From the NCBI RefSeq assembly GCF_008726925.1, contig NZ_VYWO01000008.1, positions 1 to 52,107 of the forward strand: a stretch of 52,107 nucleotides of DNA. The letters are read 5' to 3'. The number at the start of each line of letters is the position of its first letter. Within the stretch, counting starts at the first letter, position 1. The notes beneath the pieces were generated by a model. It was not told where the DNA came from and did not search any database. It saw only the letters and a program-made list of their open reading frames with translations. The position numbers and the translations under genes were made by a program. Below, in pieces: positions 49,095 through 52,107 of the stretch. This DNA comes from Aerococcus sanguinicola. GTDB taxonomy: Bacteria > Bacillota > Bacilli > Lactobacillales > Aerococcaceae.

Positions 49095-50159
49095 ATGAGA
49101 AAGCGACGTTTACTGAGCCAATTTGCTATTATTGTGAGTATTTTAAGCGTCCTTGTCATGGTTGTTTTGCCTGAACACGTACAGGCTGAACAGAAACAGC
49201 GGATTATCCGCATTGCCCATAACCAGTCATCCAACCACCCCACCCATATTGGGATGGAAGCTTTTGAGAAATATATTGAGCAGGAGTTGGGCGACAAGTA
49301 TGATGTCCAGATCTACCCTAGTGAGCTCCTGGGTACCCAAACCAATATGGTCCAGCTCACCCAAACCGGGGCTATTGAGATTACAGTGGCTTCCAACTCG
49401 ATCTTGGAGACCTTCAACCAACAGTTCCAGATCTTCAACCTGCCCTATCTCTTCGAAACCCCAGAGATCTACCATGCCGTGATGAACGATCCCGAAATTG
49501 TGGGGCCGATCTTCAATGGGACTGAAGAATCCGGCTTCATCACCAAGGCCTGGTTAGACGCAGGGACACGGAACTTCTATGTGACCAAGGGACCGATCGA
49601 GAAGCCGTCTGACCTCTCAGGGCTCAAGATCCGGGTTCAACAGTCCCCTACCAATGTGCGCATGATGGAACTCCTCGGTGGGTCGGCAACGCCGATGGGC
49701 TTTGGGGATGTCTATACCGCGATCCAGTCGGGGGTTATTGACGGAGCAGAGAATAACGAGCTCGCTTTGACTGAGAACGGTCACGGCGACATTGTGAAGA
49801 ATTATTCCTATACCCTCCACCAAATGATCCCAGATGAAGTGATTGTGAACAGCCGCTTCCTTGACGAACTACCAGCTGAAGACAAGCAAATCTTCGACCA
49901 AGGCTTCCAAATTATGCAGGATACCCAGCACAAGGCCTGGCAAGAAAAGGTGAAAGAAGCCAAGGAAAAAGCCGAAAAAGACATGGGCGTTAAGTTCAAT
50001 TATCCAGACACTGCCCCCTTCCGTGAAGCGGTCATGCCCCTCCACGACGAAGTCCTCAAGGCCAATCCTTCCCTAGAGAAAATCTACAAACAAATCGAAG
50101 ACAAGGCCAAGGCGGTTAAAGCAGAAGATAAGGAGGCAGAAGCTGATGCAACAAATTAG
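49095..50159 (+). CDS. dctP: TRAP transporter substrate-binding protein DctP
   Basis: 354 residues. Signal peptide 1-31 ends HVQAEQ; no lipobox. The body has the DctP pattern: KPSDLSGLKIRVQQSP with the carboxylate-binding Arg, and GFGDVYTAIQSGVIDGAENN. The C-terminus is a Lys/Glu-rich helix. Binds an organic acid (C4-dicarboxylate or sugar acid; not resolvable by eye). In a Gram-positive cell, with no lipid anchor, it must be held by its uncleaved signal or by the membrane partners. Overlaps dctQ by 14 nt. Confidence 0.93.
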   Translation: MRKRRLLSQFAIIVSILSVLVMVVLPEHVQAEQKQRIIRIAHNQSSNHPTHIGMEAFEKYIEQELGDKYDVQIYPSELLGTQTNMVQLTQTGAIEITVASNSILETFNQQFQIFNLPYLFETPEIYHAVMNDPEIVGPIFNGTEESGFITKAWLDAGTRNFYVTKGPIEKPSDLSGLKIRVQQSPTNVRMMELLGGSATPMGFGDVYTAIQSGVIDGAENNELALTENGHGDIVKNYSYTLHQMIPDEVIVNSRFLDELPAEDKQIFDQGFQIMQDTQHKAWQEKVKEAKEKAEKDMGVKFNYPDTAPFREAVMPLHDEVLKANPSLEKIYKQIEDKAKAVKAEDKEAEADATN

Positions 50160-50652
50160 ACACACCCTCGACCAGATCATGCGGGTCTTCAATGCCCTAA
50201 CTTTGGGTTTAATGACCCTCTTAACCGTCTGGCAGGTCTTCACCCGCTACCTCCTCCATGCCCCTTCGACCTGGTCCGAAGAGCTCGCCTCTTATATGTT
50301 CGCCTGGGTGACCATGTTCGGGGCTGCTTATGTCTTCGGCAAGCGGGAACACATGAATATCCCGGTTATCTTAGAACGTTTCTCAGCCAAGACCCAAAAA
50401 GCCCTCAACCTCTTCAGCGAAGCCTTGATCTTTGTCTTCGCTATCGTGGTCTTAATCTATGGCGGAATTGAAATTACTTCCCTCACCATGGGGCAGATGT
50501 CATCTTCCCTCCCCTTGCCGATGGGGTATTTCTATGCGGTGATCCCTTTGAGTGGCATCTTCATTGCCCTCTACAGTGTGCTTAACATGTATGACATCTA
50601 CCAAAAGCCCCTCGCTGCTTTTGATTCTGCTAAGAAGGAGGAAGACAACTAA
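50146..50652 (+). CDS. dctQ: TRAP transporter small permease DctQ
   Basis: 168 residues with four membrane segments. Family pieces: VFTRYLLHAPSTWSEELASYMFAWVTMFGAAYVFGKREHMNI. AAGGAGG (50130-50136) lies 9 nt before the ATG, inside the end of dctP. It connects DctP to the large subunit. Confidence 0.93.
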   Translation: MQQIRHTLDQIMRVFNALTLGLMTLLTVWQVFTRYLLHAPSTWSEELASYMFAWVTMFGAAYVFGKREHMNIPVILERFSAKTQKALNLFSEALIFVFAIVVLIYGGIEITSLTMGQMSSSLPLPMGYFYAVIPLSGIFIALYSVLNMYDIYQKPLAAFDSAKKEEDN

Positions 50653-51956
50653 TGGCTATTCAATCATTACTTATTATGATCGCCCTCTTGGCCATCCTCT
50701 TGGTCTTGGGGATCCCTATCGCCATCGCTATTGGGATTTCGGCGATTGGCGCAATCCTACCTACCATGTCCCTAGAAACCACCGTTATTACAGCGGCCCA
50801 GCGGATCTTCTCGGGGACCTCAACCTTCACCCTGGTCGCGATTCCATTCTTCGTTCTAGCAGGGAATATTATGAACCAAGGCGGGATTGCCAAACGTCTG
50901 GTAAACTTCGTGGAAGCCATCGTGGGTAAGATCCCAGGCTCCCTGCTCCTGACCAATGTCGGGGCCAATGCCCTCTTCGGTGCTATCTCCGGTTCAGCGG
51001 CAGCAGCAGCAGCGGCAGTTGGCGGGATGGTCCAGGACGGCGAACGCGAGCAAGGCTACGACATGAACCTTGCTGCAGCGACTAACGGGGCTTCTGCTCC
51101 TAGCGGCCTCTTGATTCCCCCATCCAATGCCCTGATCACCTACTCCCTCGTTTCTGGGGGAACCTCAGTTGCTGCCCTCTTCATGGCCGGCTACCTGCCT
51201 GGTTTGATCTGGACCCTGGCCTGTATGGTCGTTGCCTTCATCATGGCCCGCAAAAAAGGCTATCTTGGCGACCAACGCCCCTTTGACTGGAAACGGCTCG
51301 GCAAGGCAACTTTAGATGCCCTCCTCCCCCTCTCCCTCATTATCGTGGTTATCGGTGGGATCATTGCCGGCGTCTTCACCGCCACAGAAGGCTCTGCCAT
51401 TGCCGTGATCTATGCCCTCTTTATTTCTGTAGTGGTTTACCGGTCCATCGGCTTAAAAGACCTCTACAAGATCCTAGTCGACAGTGCTGAAACTAGCGGG
51501 ATGGTGGTCTTCCTGATCGGGGTATCGAACATTCTCAGCTGGGTAATGGCCTTCACTGGCATTCCCCAAGCCATTGCCGGTGCCCTCCTCAGCATCACCG
51601 AGAACCCTCTAGCCATCATGCTGATCATTAACATCATCCTCTTGATCTCAGGGACCTTTATGGACGTGACCCCAGCTATCCTGATCTTCACGCCCATCTT
51701 CTTACCGATTGCCACTTCCTTTGGCATGTCTCCGGTTCATTTCGGGATTATCATGGTCTATAACCTCTGTATCGGGAATATCACCCCACCCGTTGGCAAC
51801 ACCCTCTTCGTCGCCATCCGCGTCGGCAAGTCGACCCTGGCAGATGTTATGCCTTACATGCTCAGCTACTATGGGGCCATTCTCGCTGGCCTCCTCCTCG
51901 TCACCTATGTCCCCGCCATCTCACTCTGGTTACCAGAATTGGCTGGGCTCCTATAA
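50652..51956 (+). CDS. dctM: TRAP transporter large permease DctM
   Basis: 434 residues with about twelve membrane segments. Family pieces: IPFFVLAGNIMNQGGIAKRLV, GSAAAAAAAVGG and LLIPPSNALITYS, FTATEGSAIAVIYAL and IFLPIATSFGMSPVHFGIIMVYNLCIGNITPPVG (sodium and substrate sites). It starts in TAATG, sharing one base with the dctQ stop. It is the last complete gene before the right IS copy, which begins about 25-30 bp after its stop codon; no terminator lies in between. Confidence 0.95.
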   Translation: MAIQSLLIMIALLAILLVLGIPIAIAIGISAIGAILPTMSLETTVITAAQRIFSGTSTFTLVAIPFFVLAGNIMNQGGIAKRLVNFVEAIVGKIPGSLLLTNVGANALFGAISGSAAAAAAAVGGMVQDGEREQGYDMNLAAATNGASAPSGLLIPPSNALITYSLVSGGTSVAALFMAGYLPGLIWTLACMVVAFIMARKKGYLGDQRPFDWKRLGKATLDALLPLSLIIVVIGGIIAGVFTATEGSAIAVIYALFISVVVYRSIGLKDLYKILVDSAETSGMVVFLIGVSNILSWVMAFTGIPQAIAGALLSITENPLAIMLIINIILLISGTFMDVTPAILIFTPIFLPIATSFGMSPVHFGIIMVYNLCIGNITPPVGNTLFVAIRVGKSTLADVMPYMLSYYGAILAGLLLVTYVPAISLWLPELAGLL

Positions 51957-51981
51957 GTTTAAGAAAAAACGAAGCCGCATC

Positions 51982-52107
51982 TGGTATGCTCCCCCTAAAG
52001 TAGACACTAAAAAAAGTAAACTACTTTAGGGGGAGTTTTTATGCGTTCAAATAGAAAACATTCACCAGCAGAATTGGCTAACTATATCCATCTATATAAA
52101 GAGGGAA
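51982..52107 (+). mobile_element. IS3-like insertion sequence, right copy, 5' end only
   Basis: Exact inverted copy of window bases 2-127. CTCCCCCTAAAGTAG (51989-52003) is mirrored by CTACTTTAGGGGGAG (52021-52035), so the IS tip folds into a hairpin that covers the ribosome site of the transposase. It reads off the right edge. Confidence 0.8.
52041..52107 (+). CDS. IS transposase OrfA, N-terminal fragment (right copy)
   Basis: ATG at 52041, same sequence as the left copy (MRSNRKHSPAELANY...), 22 codons before the window ends. SD GGGGGAG is 5 nt upstream and lies inside the tip hairpin. Confidence 0.65.
   Translation, partial: MRSNRKHSPAELANYIHLYKEG

Noticed and set aside
1..52107. Composite transposon between two IS copies
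   Set aside because: The segment holds essential core genes (rpoBC, ribosomal proteins, cysS) in canonical order, so it is chromosome between two IS copies rather than a transposable unit.

Overview
The window looks like a chromosomal segment of a low-to-moderate-GC Gram-positive coccus of the order Lactobacillales. My best guess is Aerococcus or another Aerococcaceae member. This rests on the streptococcal-type Pht and AdcAII-like zinc proteins, an EndA-like nuclease, PepC, a T-box leader, a Zur-type box, the L10 leader and Firmicutes promoters and Shine-Dalgarno sites. No rRNA, tRNA, CRISPR array or prophage was seen. Both ends run into the same IS3-like element in opposite orientation. The terminal 126 bases are identical inverted copies, so the segment is bounded by two outward-facing IS copies, and the ends may simply be assembly breaks.

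The backbone is the conserved transcription/translation cluster, read on the minus strand from right to left: cysS, mrnC, rlmB, yacP, a sigma factor, rpmG, secE, nusG, rplK, rplA, rplJ, rplL, a ybxB/rsmC-like methyltransferase, rpoB, rpoC. The order is kept but the cluster is pulled apart over about 40 kb by unrelated blocks. Each fragment carries its own promoter and terminators.

Regions from left to right: a ComC-type prepilin peptidase next to the left IS (0.2-0.9 kb); rpoC and rpoB (1-8.6 kb); divergent mnmH; nitroreductase, methyltransferase and a small unknown; adhP; mntH-uspA; a tryptophan operon trpDCFBA behind a Trp T-box but without trpE/trpG (15.4-20.4 kb); three tandem hairpin repeats; rplJL; a DUF554 membrane protein; a CHY zinc-finger gene coupled to a formate/nitrite transporter; rplKA; a zinc-acquisition pair (AdcAII-like lipoprotein plus an eight-motif histidine-triad protein) behind Zur boxes; a YrhK-like protein; a defective IS/MITE with a nested inverted-repeat element; nusG; a PadR/HAAS/DUF4097 operon; an AT-rich accessory patch (33.7-37.4 kb) with a three-LysM secreted protein, an orphan LytTR regulator, a secreted Gly-rich protein with a small membrane partner and a 29-residue membrane peptide; secE-rpmG through cysS; a small lipoprotein; an EndA-like nuclease; pepC; an AI-2E family protein; a stand-alone isocitrate dehydrogenase; and a TRAP transporter (dctPQM).

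The most unusual signal is a dispersed family of about 115-nt long-hairpin repeats: 12 clear and 2 degraded units. Their stems differ in sequence but stay self-complementary, while the termini and internal-loop motifs are conserved. Every clear unit next to a gene 3' end is oriented with that gene, and three supply or touch its stop codon. This looks like a structured, mobile 3'-UTR element that I do not recognise.
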